64,000 nt of DNA. Origin: Actinoplanes sp. TBRC 11911 (GTDB lineage: Bacteria; Actinomycetota; Actinomycetes; Mycobacteriales; Micromonosporaceae). The notes below the pieces were generated by a model. It saw only the letters and a program-made list of their open reading frames with translations. It had not been told where the DNA came from and did not search any database. Where the stretch lies: assembly GCF_012933445.1 (NCBI RefSeq), contig NZ_JABBNC010000004.1, positions 124,001 to 188,000 on the forward strand, in the 5' to 3' direction. Of the stretch, positions 39,981 to 48,331 are shown piece after piece. A program made the translations under genes and the position numbers. Every line of letters begins with the position of its first letter. Position 1 is the first letter of the stretch.

Positions 39981-40760
39981 TGCGGGGAGGTAGCCGAACG
40001 TGTAGCCGGACTGGTTGGGGTGGAAGGAGTTCTGCGGCGGGAGCACCGTCAGACCGTTCAGGTACGGGGTGGCGGCGCAGATGCCGTGGCCGGCGAACTC
40101 GTCCCGGACGTCCGAGAAGAGGAAGCCCGCCGCGGCCGCGTGCTCGCGGATCAGATTGTCCAGCACGTCCGCGCCGCCGTTCAGCGCGCGCCGCTTGGTC
40201 AGGCTCATGCCGGCCAGACCGCAGGACGCCGACGACGTGTCGAACAACAGCGGATAGCCGAGCACGACCACCGTCGCGTTGCGGGCCTTCGCGCGGATCG
40301 CCTGATATGTGGCGTCCAATTTGGCCGGTAACGTGGCTTCGATGTCGGCGCGGGCCTGAGCAACCTTGGCGGCGCACGCTTCATTGCTCGAAACCTGGCA
40401 GCTCAGCACGGTCGGCGCGAACCCCGCGTCGTTGCCGCCGATCGTCAACGAGATCAGATCGGCCCCGCTGCTGAGGAATGGGACCTGCAGATTGCGGACG
40501 TCGCCGGTGACCGCGCCGCCGCACGTCAGGTTGGTGAACGATCTGGGTCTGGTCGCATTCGCGAACTGGCCGGGGTAGCCGTTCGGGCTCTGGAAACACA
40601 GGCCGCGCTGGCCGGGCGCGCCCACACCGGACGAGTACGAATCGCCGAGCGCGACATAGTCGACGTCGGCCGACGCCGCGGTGGCGGGACCCGCCGCGAC
40701 GCCCAGGCAGAGCACTGTGGTGGTGACGAGACAGCCGAGGAGCGTGAGACGCCTGCTCAT
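39954..40760 (-). CDS. Secreted SGNH/GDSL esterase-lipase
   Basis: A 268-residue exported hydrolase with a signal peptide to about 30. SGNH blocks are GDSYSSG (Ser41), a Gly in CGGAVTGD, GGNDAGF (Asn oxyanion residue) and FHPNQSGY (His247). Six Cys suggest three disulfides, as in Streptomyces SGNH lipases. It probably hydrolyses extracellular esters. A LacI-type palindrome lies upstream of the ATG. Its last nine codons, including the stop, are repeated five times in the downstream DNA. Confidence 0.92.
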   Translation of the reverse strand: MSRRLTLLGCLVTTTVLCLGVAAGPATAASADVDYVALGDSYSSGVGAPGQRGLCFQSPNGYPGQFANATRPRSFTNLTCGGAVTGDVRNLQVPFLSSGADLISLTIGGNDAGFAPTVLSCQVSSNEACAAKVAQARADIEATLPAKLDATYQAIRAKARNATVVVLGYPLLFDTSSASCGLAGMSLTKRRALNGGADVLDNLIREHAAAAGFLFSDVRDEFAGHGICAATPYLNGLTVLPPQNSFHPNQSGYTFGYLPALVEATNPA

Positions 40761-40793
40761 CGAAGTGGCCTCCGGTCCGTGGGGGAGAGGAAG

Positions 40794-40807
40794 CCGAAGC
40801 GCTTCGG
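40794..40807. promoter_or_regulatory. LacI-type palindrome upstream of SGNH esterase
   Basis: CCGAAGCGCTTCGG is a perfect 14-base palindrome with the AGCGCT centre typical of LacI-family operators. It lies 33 bases upstream of the esterase ATG, within the expected promoter or early leader. The regulator is unknown. Confidence 0.5.
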
Positions 40808-40967
40808 ATTACCGGCAACGTAAGCCAACCGGGCGAAAAAGTAACGACCTGACTTTCCGGTTACGCCGTAGTAACATCCGTCGATGTGACCTGCATCTAT
40901 GACAGGCGGTCATCGTTCTGTGTACGCTGCATCACTTCTCTCATCGGTGGCTCAGCCGCTCTTCAGC

Positions 40968-41390
40968 ATGCCCACAGAACACGGGGCTAACGTCGTGCAG
41001 ATGGAAGAAGAACGGGCACGACGGGTCGTCGAGACGCTGCGCGGGCGCAACGTCTTCGCCCACGTGAAATTGCCGCACGCCGGCATCACCCAGTACGGGA
41101 TCCGGGTGGTCCTGCCCGACGGCCGCGAAGCCATCTGGGACAACGACGGCACCGCGGGCCTCGAGGCACAAATCATGCGTAACGGGATCCTGGTCGGCTT
41201 CGTCGCCTCGATCCCGGGCTCGGAGAATTTCGGCGACGGCCAGATCGTCGAGGCGATCGCCACGGCCGACTACGACCGCCCGGTCGGCGGCAGCACGCGC
41301 CCGGCGGCCCCGCGTTCTGCGCCGGCCCCGGCACCGGCCCGGCCGTCGATCAGCTTGGCGCAGCGGTTGCGCGGGGGGTTCCGCAGCTAG
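40968..41390 (+). CDS. Conserved hypothetical protein
   Basis: A 140-residue soluble protein. The conserved-looking core is MEEERARRVVETLRGRNVFAHVKLPHAGITQYGIRVVLPDGREAIWDNDGTAGLEAQIMRNGILVGFVASIPGS, a compact alpha/beta domain, followed by a Pro/Ala tail ending LAQRLRGGFRS. I do not recognise the family. The ATG at 41001 is an equally plausible start and neither start has a clear ribosome-binding site. Downstream is a long repeat-filled gap. Confidence 0.6.
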   Translation: MPTEHGANVVQMEEERARRVVETLRGRNVFAHVKLPHAGITQYGIRVVLPDGREAIWDNDGTAGLEAQIMRNGILVGFVASIPGSENFGDGQIVEAIATADYDRPVGGSTRPAAPRSAPAPAPARPSISLAQRLRGGFRS

Positions 41391-41430
41391 GTTGTGCTTG
41401 GGTTGATGCTGATGGTGCGGGGCCGCCGCT

Positions 41431-41490
41431 GGTGGTGCAGGGGCGTCGCTGGTGGTGCAGGGGCGTCGCTGGTGGTGCAGGGGCGTCGCT
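41431..41490. repeat. 20-bp tandem repeat
   Basis: Three exact, contiguous copies of GGTGGTGCAGGGGCGTCGCT, with degenerate partial copies on both sides (GGTGCGGGGCCGCCGCT before, GGTGATGCC after). It lies 40 bases after the stop of the hypothetical gene and encodes nothing recognisable. Confidence 0.85.
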
Positions 41491-41700
41491 GGTGATGCCG
41501 TGTCGCGGCTGGTTGGTGCCGGGGCGCCGCGAATAGCGAACAGGGCCGCGGCTGGCTCGGCGCACCATGCCGGCGCGCCGCCGGGTGGTGTCCGGTCAGC
41601 GCTAGAGACGTTTCCGGGTCGGGGTCCGAATACGCGTTGTTCCCAAGACGGGCCGCGGCAGAAGACGGGCTGCGGCGGATCTCGATGCCGTACGGGTCGA

Positions 41701-41823
41701 GCAACCGGCAACCGGCAACCGGCAACCGGTTGCTGGCAACCCGCAACCGGCTGCCGGCAACCGCAATAGTTCTGCAAGCTCGCAGCCAGCAGCCAGCAGC
41801 CAGCAGCCAGCAGCCAGCAGCCG
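41701..41823. repeat. Heptanucleotide arrays (GCAACCG and GCAGCCA)
   Basis: Four exact GCAACCG units (41701-41728) are followed by degenerate relatives. Then five exact GCAGCCA units plus a GCAGCCG variant occupy 41782-41823. The two unit types differ by two bases. The seven-base period matches that of the unrelated GTGCCGG array at 25761. Confidence 0.85.
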
Positions 41824-42019
41824 ACGATCGACATCGTTCTGCAACTCGCAGCCAGCGACCGGCATCCGCCAGCGAGATGCCCGACGCGCCGGATATGTCT
41901 GCAGGGCACTGCGGGTCGGTATCGATCAGGCCGGCGGCGAGCAGGCAGCGGACGCGCGTGCCCCGTCCATCCATCCCACTATGTGGCGATCTCGACCACA
42001 TCCTGGATCTGGTCGAGAC

Positions 42020-42061
42020 CTTGGATACTTGCGCCCACATGCGAGCCCTAACTCTCCAAGG
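42020..42061. repeat. Dispersed intergenic stem-loop repeat, copy 2
   Basis: A 42-base element with the same ends (CTTGG...CCAAGG) and the same ACTTGCGCCCACAT word as the copy at 25326-25367. In this copy the pairing arms extend to CCTTGGA/TCCAAGG (42019-42025 and 42055-42061). Confidence 0.65.
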
Positions 42062-42562
42062 TCTACAAAACGGCAGAGAACGCGGCCGATCAAACGGGGA
42101 CGAAAGCGGAGAAAAGATACTCCACTGTGGACGTCATTCTCGGGATGTGGACGCGCTGCCACCATGTGGTCGCGAATCCCGTACAACGGACGCGGATCCC
42201 ACATAGTGGCATTGCAGTGCGGCGGTGGGAGCCAACAGGGCCTCCATGGCGCTTCCCGTCGGGTCGACCGTGTGACACGACCCGCCCGGCGAAGCGCGGC
42301 AACGCTCACCGCGCCTTGCGATCCCGGTCGCCGCTACGGAACGACCTCGCCTGCCAGCGCCAGAGCCATCCCGCCCAGACGACGCGAGCAGCAAGCTCGA
42401 CACGACCAGCGGGCGTGGCAGCACCTCGATCGGCGCCGAGACCTCTGACGCGAAAGGTCTCTGAGCACGTGGTCAAAGGTTCCGCCCGTAAGTGCACCGC
42501 TAACCGCAGTTCAGTCCGCGGGGTGGCCGTCGAGTTACGGGAAAGACCTCTGAGCAGGGCGC

Positions 42563-45500
42563 TTAGTTGGAGTCCGGCGTGATCAGCTCGATGACGCGCT
42601 CGAGGGCGATCGGCCAGAGCTCCGGCGTGAGGTTCGCCAGCAGCGTCTCGGCGACCGTGTGTGCGACGAGATTGATCGCCTCTCGCGTGGCCGGATCGAG
42701 CGGGATTTCGGGCTCCGGCTCGGGCTCCGCGACTGCCGGAGTCGGCTCGGCCGCGATTGCGGAGGCCAGCTCTCCTGCGAGTGCCGCGGCCGAATCTCCT
42801 GCGGGTGCCGCGGCCGAATCTCCTGCGAGTGTCGCGGCCGAATCTCCTGCGGCAGCGGCGGGGGCAAGCTCTATCGCGGTTGCCGCAGTCGGTTGTACGG
42901 CGGAAGGCTCGGGCAGCTTTGCTGCGGGTGCCGGAGCGGGCACCATCGCGACAGCCTGAGTTAGCTCTGCCGCGGCTGCCGGAGCCGGTGGCTCGGCGGC
43001 AGCTGGGGCCGGTTCTACCACGTCCATATCGCGGACCGCCGCGAGCACCGCCCCGTCCCGCGCGTCAGCCGCCTGCGGCTCGGCTGCAACCCCGTCCACG
43101 CTGGGCGCGCCTGGGCCGGGGCGTCCCGCGGGGGTGGCGGGCTGATCTTCGGCGGGAGCGTTCGAGGCGGCGGAGTCTTCGGCGAGGATGTGCGAAACAG
43201 ACGAATCGACTGTGCGGGCGCCCGCGACAAGCTGATCGGCGGTGCGGGCGCTTGCAGTGGACGGGTCAGGGGTGCGGGCGCTCGTAGCGGACAGATCAGC
43301 CCCGAAGGCTTCTGCAGCGGACGGATCAGCCGCGAAGGCTTCTGCAGCGGACGGATCAGCCGCGAAGGCTCTGGTGGACAAATCCGCTTTTAGTGCGCCA
43401 GGGGGGAGCGAACTGCCGTCAGCTCCGATAAATCCGTCCAAAGTGGGCTTTGTCGGAGCGGGTAGGGAAGAGTCCGGTCTTGATCTGCGCACGATGGGCA
43501 TCACCGACGTAGGTGCGGCCCAAGCGGGCGCCGTGCGGGCCTCGGAGTCGACCATCGGGCCGCCCGAATCCGGTGCCGCATAGACAATCGGCGCATCCGG
43601 TGCTTGATCAGGTGTCGGAGCCGGCGTGGACACGGGCGCGGTGGCGGGCGCGGAAGGTTGAGCTATGTCGGTGGAGGCCACGAACGCCTCCGGCAGCGGA
43701 AAAGCCGTTGGGGCTGCGGCTGGGGCGACCTCGCGCGCTCCCGGCGGCGCAGACGCCGGAATGATCTCGGACGGCGGCGGCGCGGACACAGGGGCGTCTT
43801 CGGGCGCCGAAACCGGAGCGACAGGCGCCTCCGAATCCGGGACGACGGGCGCCGCCGAGACCGGCGCGGCAGCACCCGCAGACACAGGTGCTGCGGCAGG
43901 TGCGGAAACCGGTGCTGCGGCGGGTGCAGAAACAGGCGCGGCGGCGGGTGCGGAAACCGGTGCTGCGGCGGGTGCGGAAACGGGTGCTGCGGCGGGTGCG
44001 GAAACGGGTGCTGCGGCGGGTGCGGAAACGGGTGCTGCGGCGGGTGCGGAAACCGGTGCTGCGGCGGGTGCAGAAACAGGCGCGGCGGCGGGCGCGGAAA
44101 CCGGTGCTGCGGCGGGCACGGAAACGGGCGCGGCGGCGGGTGCAGACACCGGTGCCGCGGCGGCCGAGGATACGGGTGCTGCGACCGGGCCCGAAACGGG
44201 CGCCACCGCATGCGCGGACACCGGCTCCACCCCCGGCGCCGACACCGGCTCCACCGACAGCGGCGTCACGAAATCTGCCGGCAGATCCTCGGCCGCGCCG
44301 ATCAAGTGCATATATCCGGTTGCCCGCGTCAGCGCCATATACAGCAGCCGATGCCCCCGCGGATCCTCGTCCACGATGAAGCCGGGCTCCACCACGATCG
44401 CCGCCTCGAACTCCAAGCCCTTCGCCTGGTGCGGGGTCAGCAGCACGATTCCCGGGCCGGACGACTCCCCGGACGGCGGGCGCCACGGCAGGTCCTCGTC
44501 CTCCAGCCACTCGATGATCTCGTCCTGGCAGCGCGGCGAGCAGATGATGCCGACCGTGCGAGCAGCCCCCACGTGGTCCATCGCGGCGGCGACCACGGCG
44601 CCTGCCCGGTCCGCGGGCTCGACCGCGACGATCGCGGGGTCGGCGGGGCCGAAGCGTACGGTCGTCGGGGCCTGGACGCTCGGCGCCGCGGTCGGCAGCA
44701 GCTCCGCGGCCAGGTCGAAGATCTGCTGCGGCACCCGGTATCCGTAGCGCAGCTCGCGGTGCACGTGCGGCATCAGCGACGGCATCTGGGCGAGCAGGTC
44801 GTGCCAGTCGTCGCGCGCCCACAGGCCGGTCGACTGCGCCATGTCCCCGACGACGGTCATCGACCCGTTCGCGGAGCGCCGCGCCACCACCCGCGCCTGC
44901 ATCGGCGACAGGTCCTGGCATTGAAAGACGACCACATGCGCGTACGCCGGTGGGCCGCCGTTCAGCAAATGCTCCGCCTCGTCGAGCAGGGGCAGGTCGG
45001 CGTCGCTCCACACCTCGTCGGCCAGGTCCTCGGGCGGGAGGCGGTGCAGGGCCGACACCTCACGCTCGGTGAACTCGTCCCCGGCGGCGGCGGTCAGCCA
45101 CTCCGGGGAGGCGTACAGGTCGCGGAGGAAGTTTGGTGGTTCGAAGGAGGGCCAGAGCAGGTCGGCCAGCTTGTCCGCGGCCTCCAGGACCAGCCGGGGG
45201 TCCTCGCTGGCGGCGGCCAGGACCGCGCGCAGGATGCGGCGGCGGTCGCCGAGTGTCGCCTCGCTTGCCTGGGCCGTCGCGATCATGGTGCGCAACATGA
45301 CCGGGTCGATCCGGACCGCGCGGCCACGCACGCTGATCTCGGACGGCAGGCCGCCGGGCAGCCCGGACTTGCGGACCTCCAGCGCGCGGCTCAGCAGCCG
45401 GGCCATCCGGGCCTCGCCCTTGAGACGGGTCGCGTACGGGGCTTCGTCGCGTCCCGCGGGCACCGCCGGCATCAGCTCGTCGACGGCTCGGTGCTCGACG

Positions 45501-45847
45501 CCTTCGTGACCCCAGGCGTCCAGCACGTCGCGGGTGTAGCGGGCGAACGCGGCCGACGGCCCGGCGACCAGCACCTTCCCCGAGTCGAGCCCGACCTCGT
45601 CGATCAGCCACGAGACGCGCTGCAACCCGGTCATGGTCTTGCCGGTGCCCGGGCCACCTTCGATGACCAGGAGCGCCTCGAAGGGCGTACGGACTAGTTC
45701 GTCCTGATCCGCCTGGATCTCGGCGGCCAGGTCGGGATCGTCGTTCTCGACGGCGACGAGAAGCTCGTCGGAGACGATGAACTCGTCGTCGGCGGCGGAT
45801 GGACGCACGGAAGCATCCGGTGCCCCGGCCCGCGGCTCGATGGTCAC
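42563..45847 (-). CDS. HelR/UvrD-like superfamily 1 helicase with Ala-Pro repeat tail and degenerate Walker B
   Basis: A 1094-residue protein. The GTG is supported by GGAGG five bases upstream. Residues 1-510 resemble HelD/HelR-type SF1 helicases, which in actinomycetes act on RNA polymerase: Walker A EGGPGTGKT (64-71), VVGDMAQST, GYRVPQQIFDLA, VLLTPHQAKGLEFEAAIVVEP and YMALTRATGYMHL. The DEAQ box is replaced by FQCQ (308-311), losing the Mg-binding Asp and catalytic Glu. About 560-655 are 8-residue SAPAAAPV repeats, then about 440 residues of low-complexity Ala/Pro/Glu sequence. The N-terminal arm of typical HelD is largely missing. Confidence 0.85.
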   Translation of the reverse strand: MTIEPRAGAPDASVRPSAADDEFIVSDELLVAVENDDPDLAAEIQADQDELVRTPFEALLVIEGGPGTGKTMTGLQRVSWLIDEVGLDSGKVLVAGPSAAFARYTRDVLDAWGHEGVEHRAVDELMPAVPAGRDEAPYATRLKGEARMARLLSRALEVRKSGLPGGLPSEISVRGRAVRIDPVMLRTMIATAQASEATLGDRRRILRAVLAAASEDPRLVLEAADKLADLLWPSFEPPNFLRDLYASPEWLTAAAGDEFTEREVSALHRLPPEDLADEVWSDADLPLLDEAEHLLNGGPPAYAHVVVFQCQDLSPMQARVVARRSANGSMTVVGDMAQSTGLWARDDWHDLLAQMPSLMPHVHRELRYGYRVPQQIFDLAAELLPTAAPSVQAPTTVRFGPADPAIVAVEPADRAGAVVAAAMDHVGAARTVGIICSPRCQDEIIEWLEDEDLPWRPPSGESSGPGIVLLTPHQAKGLEFEAAIVVEPGFIVDEDPRGHRLLYMALTRATGYMHLIGAAEDLPADFVTPLSVEPVSAPGVEPVSAHAVAPVSGPVAAPVSSAAAAPVSAPAAAPVSVPAAAPVSAPAAAPVSAPAAAPVSAPAAAPVSAPAAAPVSAPAAAPVSAPAAAPVSAPAAAPVSAPAAAPVSAPAAAPVSAGAAAPVSAAPVVPDSEAPVAPVSAPEDAPVSAPPPSEIIPASAPPGAREVAPAAAPTAFPLPEAFVASTDIAQPSAPATAPVSTPAPTPDQAPDAPIVYAAPDSGGPMVDSEARTAPAWAAPTSVMPIVRRSRPDSSLPAPTKPTLDGFIGADGSSLPPGALKADLSTRAFAADPSAAEAFAADPSAAEAFGADLSATSARTPDPSTASARTADQLVAGARTVDSSVSHILAEDSAASNAPAEDQPATPAGRPGPGAPSVDGVAAEPQAADARDGAVLAAVRDMDVVEPAPAAAEPPAPAAAAELTQAVAMVPAPAPAAKLPEPSAVQPTAATAIELAPAAAAGDSAATLAGDSAAAPAGDSAAALAGELASAIAAEPTPAVAEPEPEPEIPLDPATREAINLVAHTVAETLLANLTPELWPIALERVIELITPDSN
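43881..44168 (-). repeat. 24-bp coding repeat (SAPAAAPV) in helicase gene
   Basis: Twelve contiguous 24-base units, each encoding an 8-residue SAPAAAPV-type step, with mutations limited to a few positions. Variant forms shade into the sequence on both sides. The period of three codon multiples keeps the frame, so unit number could vary without breaking the gene. Confidence 0.9.
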
Positions 45848-45873
45848 CGGATCCTCCGGATCGTCGGGCTCGG

Positions 45874-46137
45874 TCAAGAGCCCGACATGGGCAGTTCCAG
45901 GCGGACGGTGCCGCGCATGTCGAGGAACACGCGGTCGTCGGCCCGGACCAGGCGGATGACCACGTCGGTGCACTCCGGACAGCGGCCCACCGAGGCGGGC
46001 GCGTGGCCGAACAGTTGCAGGGTGGCGACCGCGTCGGCGTGGCCGCAGCCGGCGCAGACGAAGCGGGCCGCTGTCACGTCCACCGCGAAGATCTCGGCGA
46101 GGTCGCCGGCAAGCGCGTTGCCGTCCAGTACGTTCAC
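45874..46137 (-). CDS. DUF6510 zinc-ribbon protein
   Basis: An 87-residue protein with two CxxC knuckles, FVCAGCGHAD and GRCPECTDV, forming a zinc ribbon typical of DUF6510. The GTG start shares its first base with the TAG of the flavin reductase gene, so the two are translationally coupled. DUF6510 genes commonly follow this reductase in actinomycetes. The function is unknown; a metal or cofactor role beside the redox pair is inferred. Confidence 0.8.
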   Translation of the reverse strand: MNVLDGNALAGDLAEIFAVDVTAARFVCAGCGHADAVATLQLFGHAPASVGRCPECTDVVIRLVRADDRVFLDMRGTVRLELPMSGS

Positions 46138-46886
46138 TACTTGCCTCCGAATCGTTCCGTACGGATGCGGCGTGGATCGTGACCGAGCGCGACGAGGATG
46201 TCGGCCGCGGTCTCGACGAACGACGTCGGACCGCAGACGAAGGTGTCCGCCGCGAAATCCGGCGGCCAACCATAAGTGTTCAGCGTCGCCACGTCGATGC
46301 GCTTCGGCGGGTCGGGCCAGCCTTGCGGGGTTTTGCGCGTGTAGACGTAGCGCACGTCGAGGCCGCCGTCGTCGCGTACCCGGCGGCGGAGCTCGTCGGC
46401 GTAACAAATGTCCTCGGGTGTGCGGACCGAGTAGATCAGCCGGAACGGCTGCATGGTTTTGGCCAGCGACCGTTGCCGGATCATCGCCATCAGCGGCACC
46501 ACGCCGGAGCCGCCGCCGATCAGCAGTACCGGGTCGGTCTGTGCCGGCCGCCACACGAACCAGCCGCCGACCGGGCCGCGCAGCTCGATCTGGTCGCCGG
46601 GCTCGACGACGTCGACCAGGTACGGCGAGACCTCACCGTCGTCGAGTTTCTGGACGGTGAGCTCGACCGTGCCGCCGTCGGTCCAGGCCGACCCGATCGA
46701 GTAGCTGCGTTGTGCCTGGTAGCCGTCCGGCGCGGTTAACCGGACGTCGATGTGCTGACCGGCGGCGTGACCGGGCCAGTCCGGGATGTCGAAGACCAGC
46801 GTCCGGATGGTCGGGGTCTCCTGACGGACCTCGCGGACCGTACCGATCCGCCAGTTCAGTCGCCTTGATACCGCTGTTCGCGCCAT
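46137..46886 (-). CDS. FAD-dependent ferredoxin/flavodoxin reductase-type oxidoreductase
   Basis: A 249-residue FNR-family reductase with the FAD motif RSYSIGS, phosphate-binding GDQIELRGPVGG, NAD(P) motif LIGGGSGVVPLMAM and C-terminal FVCGPTSFVETAADIL plus RIRTERFG. It lacks the 2Fe-2S domain of longer relatives. Its start overlaps the molybdopterin enzyme gene by 31 bases, so it probably shuttles electrons between NAD(P)H and that enzyme. Confidence 0.9.
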   Translation of the reverse strand: MARTAVSRRLNWRIGTVREVRQETPTIRTLVFDIPDWPGHAAGQHIDVRLTAPDGYQAQRSYSIGSAWTDGGTVELTVQKLDDGEVSPYLVDVVEPGDQIELRGPVGGWFVWRPAQTDPVLLIGGGSGVVPLMAMIRQRSLAKTMQPFRLIYSVRTPEDICYADELRRRVRDDGGLDVRYVYTRKTPQGWPDPPKRIDVATLNTYGWPPDFAADTFVCGPTSFVETAADILVALGHDPRRIRTERFGGK

Positions 46887-47455
46887 GGGTCTCCGTACAT
46901 GTGGTAGCCGGCCGCCTCCCAGAAGCCGGGCTCATCGTCGTGCATCATCTGCAGGCCGTTGACCCATTTCGCGGACTTCCAGAAGTACAGGTGGGGGATA
47001 AGCATGCGCGCCGGGCCGCCGTGCTCGGGATCCAGGTCCTCGCCGTCGAACTTGAACGCGATCCACGCTTTGCCGTCGAGCAGGTCCTCGAGGGGGACGT
47101 TGGTGGTGTAGCCGCCGAAGCTGTGCACCATGGTGTAGTCGGCGGCGGTCTCGACGTCTTCGAAGAGGGTGTCGAGGGAGACGCCGCGCCAGGACGTGCC
47201 AAGTTTCGACCACTTGGTGACACAGTGAATGTCGGTGCTGATGTCCTCGGTCTTCAACGAGGTGAATTCTTGCCAGTTCCAGCTCTTCTGCGCACCGGTC
47301 TCGGTGGTCAGGGTGAACCGCCAGCGGTCGAGCGGGATCCGCGGTGTGGGCCCGGCGGAGAGCACCGGGAAGTCGTAGGTCAGGTATTGGCCCGGTGGTA
47401 GGCCTGGCACGGACTCGCGGCGCCGGCCCCCGAAGCCTCGGGAAATTATGCCCAT
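46856..47455 (-). CDS. Sulfite oxidase-like molybdopterin oxidoreductase
   Basis: A 199-residue protein matching the YedY/sulfite-oxidase catalytic fold: the molybdenum-ligating Cys in DIHCVTKWSKLG (Cys78), SFGGYTTNVPLEDLL, and HGGPARMLIPHLYFWKSAKWV. There is no Tat signal, so unlike YedY it is cytoplasmic. It heads a tight operon with the flavin reductase and DUF6510 genes. The substrate is unknown (sulfite or an S/N-oxide is possible by family). Confidence 0.9.
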   Translation of the reverse strand: MGIISRGFGGRRRESVPGLPPGQYLTYDFPVLSAGPTPRIPLDRWRFTLTTETGAQKSWNWQEFTSLKTEDISTDIHCVTKWSKLGTSWRGVSLDTLFEDVETAADYTMVHSFGGYTTNVPLEDLLDGKAWIAFKFDGEDLDPEHGGPARMLIPHLYFWKSAKWVNGLQMMHDDEPGFWEAAGYHMYGDPWREQRYQGD

Positions 47456-47477
47456 GGTTGTCGAGTAAACCCCACGG

Positions 47478-48296
47478 CTATTTCCGCGACCACACCCCAC
47501 CGATCTTTTCCGCTTCGCGTTCTGCCTGCTGACGGCCCGCTTCGGCGGCTGATGCCCGGAACGCCGGATCCAGTGGGTTACGACCCATCCGGGTGAGAGC
47601 AAGATCATTAGGGGCCACCACCGCGTACGGGACATGGAGGCTCTCGGCCTGCATACCGGGCCGGCGATTGATGCCGGTCACCGGGGCCAGCACGACCAGC
47701 AGCTCGCATCCGCGCGCCAGATCGGCGTTGGCGACCGAGCGGGTGCCGCCGTCCACGTACGCCACGCCGTCGATCGTGTGCGGCGGCCAGACCAGCGGGA
47801 CCGCGCAACTGGCGGCGACCGCGTCGATCAGCGAGACGCCGCTGGTGCTGTCGAAGACTTTCAGGCGGCCCGTCTCGGCCTCGACAGCGGTGATGAGTAA
47901 TGGTGTTTCCGGCCACTCGTCGCGACCGATGCGCTCGGCGATCACCCGGCGGCGTTCCTCGGGCGGCACGGTTTTCGCCCGCAACGCTTGCCGGCCCAGC
48001 CAGGCGGTCCCGTTCGGCAGGAACGCCGACAGGGCGTACCGGAGCACGAAGCTCGTGCCCATCGCGGCCTGTGCCGGTCCGGCGGGCCTGGTCAGCTGTG
48101 CCTCATAAAGATCTTTCAGCGGTACGCCACCAAGCAGTTGAGCACCCACGACGGAACCGGCCGAGGTGCCCACCAGCAGGTCGGTGTCCGCCAGGTGGAC
48201 GCCGTGCTCGGCCAGCCCGAGCAGCATGCCGATCTCCCAGGCCACGCCGGTTATGCCACCTGCGCCCAGAACGATTGCCTTGCCACGATCGGTCAT
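47478..48296 (-). CDS. Patatin-like phospholipase
   Basis: A 272-residue enzyme with the patatin Ser-Asp dyad: GAGGITG (oxyanion Gly-rich loop), GTSAGS (Ser45) and VDGGTRS (Asp182). No signal peptide or membrane helix is visible, so it acts in the cytoplasm or peripherally at the membrane on acyl lipids. It ends 22 bases before the molybdopterin enzyme gene on the same strand and could be the first gene of that operon. Confidence 0.9.
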   Translation of the reverse strand: MTDRGKAIVLGAGGITGVAWEIGMLLGLAEHGVHLADTDLLVGTSAGSVVGAQLLGGVPLKDLYEAQLTRPAGPAQAAMGTSFVLRYALSAFLPNGTAWLGRQALRAKTVPPEERRRVIAERIGRDEWPETPLLITAVEAETGRLKVFDSTSGVSLIDAVAASCAVPLVWPPHTIDGVAYVDGGTRSVANADLARGCELLVVLAPVTGINRRPGMQAESLHVPYAVVAPNDLALTRMGRNPLDPAFRASAAEAGRQQAEREAEKIGGVWSRK

Positions 48297-48331
48297 AGAG
48301 CGATCTGAACACGCCGTTGTTCGCGCGACAA

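Larger units (their letters stand above)
41391..42562. other. Repeat-rich gene-free gap
   Basis: About 1.2 kb without a credible gene. It holds three exact 20-bp units (41431-41490), two heptanucleotide arrays (41701-41728 and 41782-41823) flanked by a duplicated TTCTGCAA..TCGCAGCCAG segment (about 41767 and 41830), and the second copy of the dispersed stem-loop repeat (42020-42061). Frames across it translate to low-complexity Arg/Pro/Gln sequence. Confidence 0.5.

Noticed and set aside
41637-42206. 190-codon plus-strand frame across the repeat-rich gap
   Set aside because: The translation is low-complexity (SQQPAASSQQPAA) produced by the heptanucleotide repeats, with no ribosome-binding site or family signal.
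43604-44747. Plus-strand frames opposite the helicase repeats with TGAAAGAE-type repeats
   Set aside because: They mirror the SAPAAAPV coding repeats. The minus strand has the helicase motifs and ribosome-binding site.
45848-46273. In-frame upstream extension of the helicase frame
   Set aside because: The extra 142 codons are Arg/Pro-rich and run through the DUF6510 and reductase genes in another frame. The GTG at 45847 has a GGAGG site.
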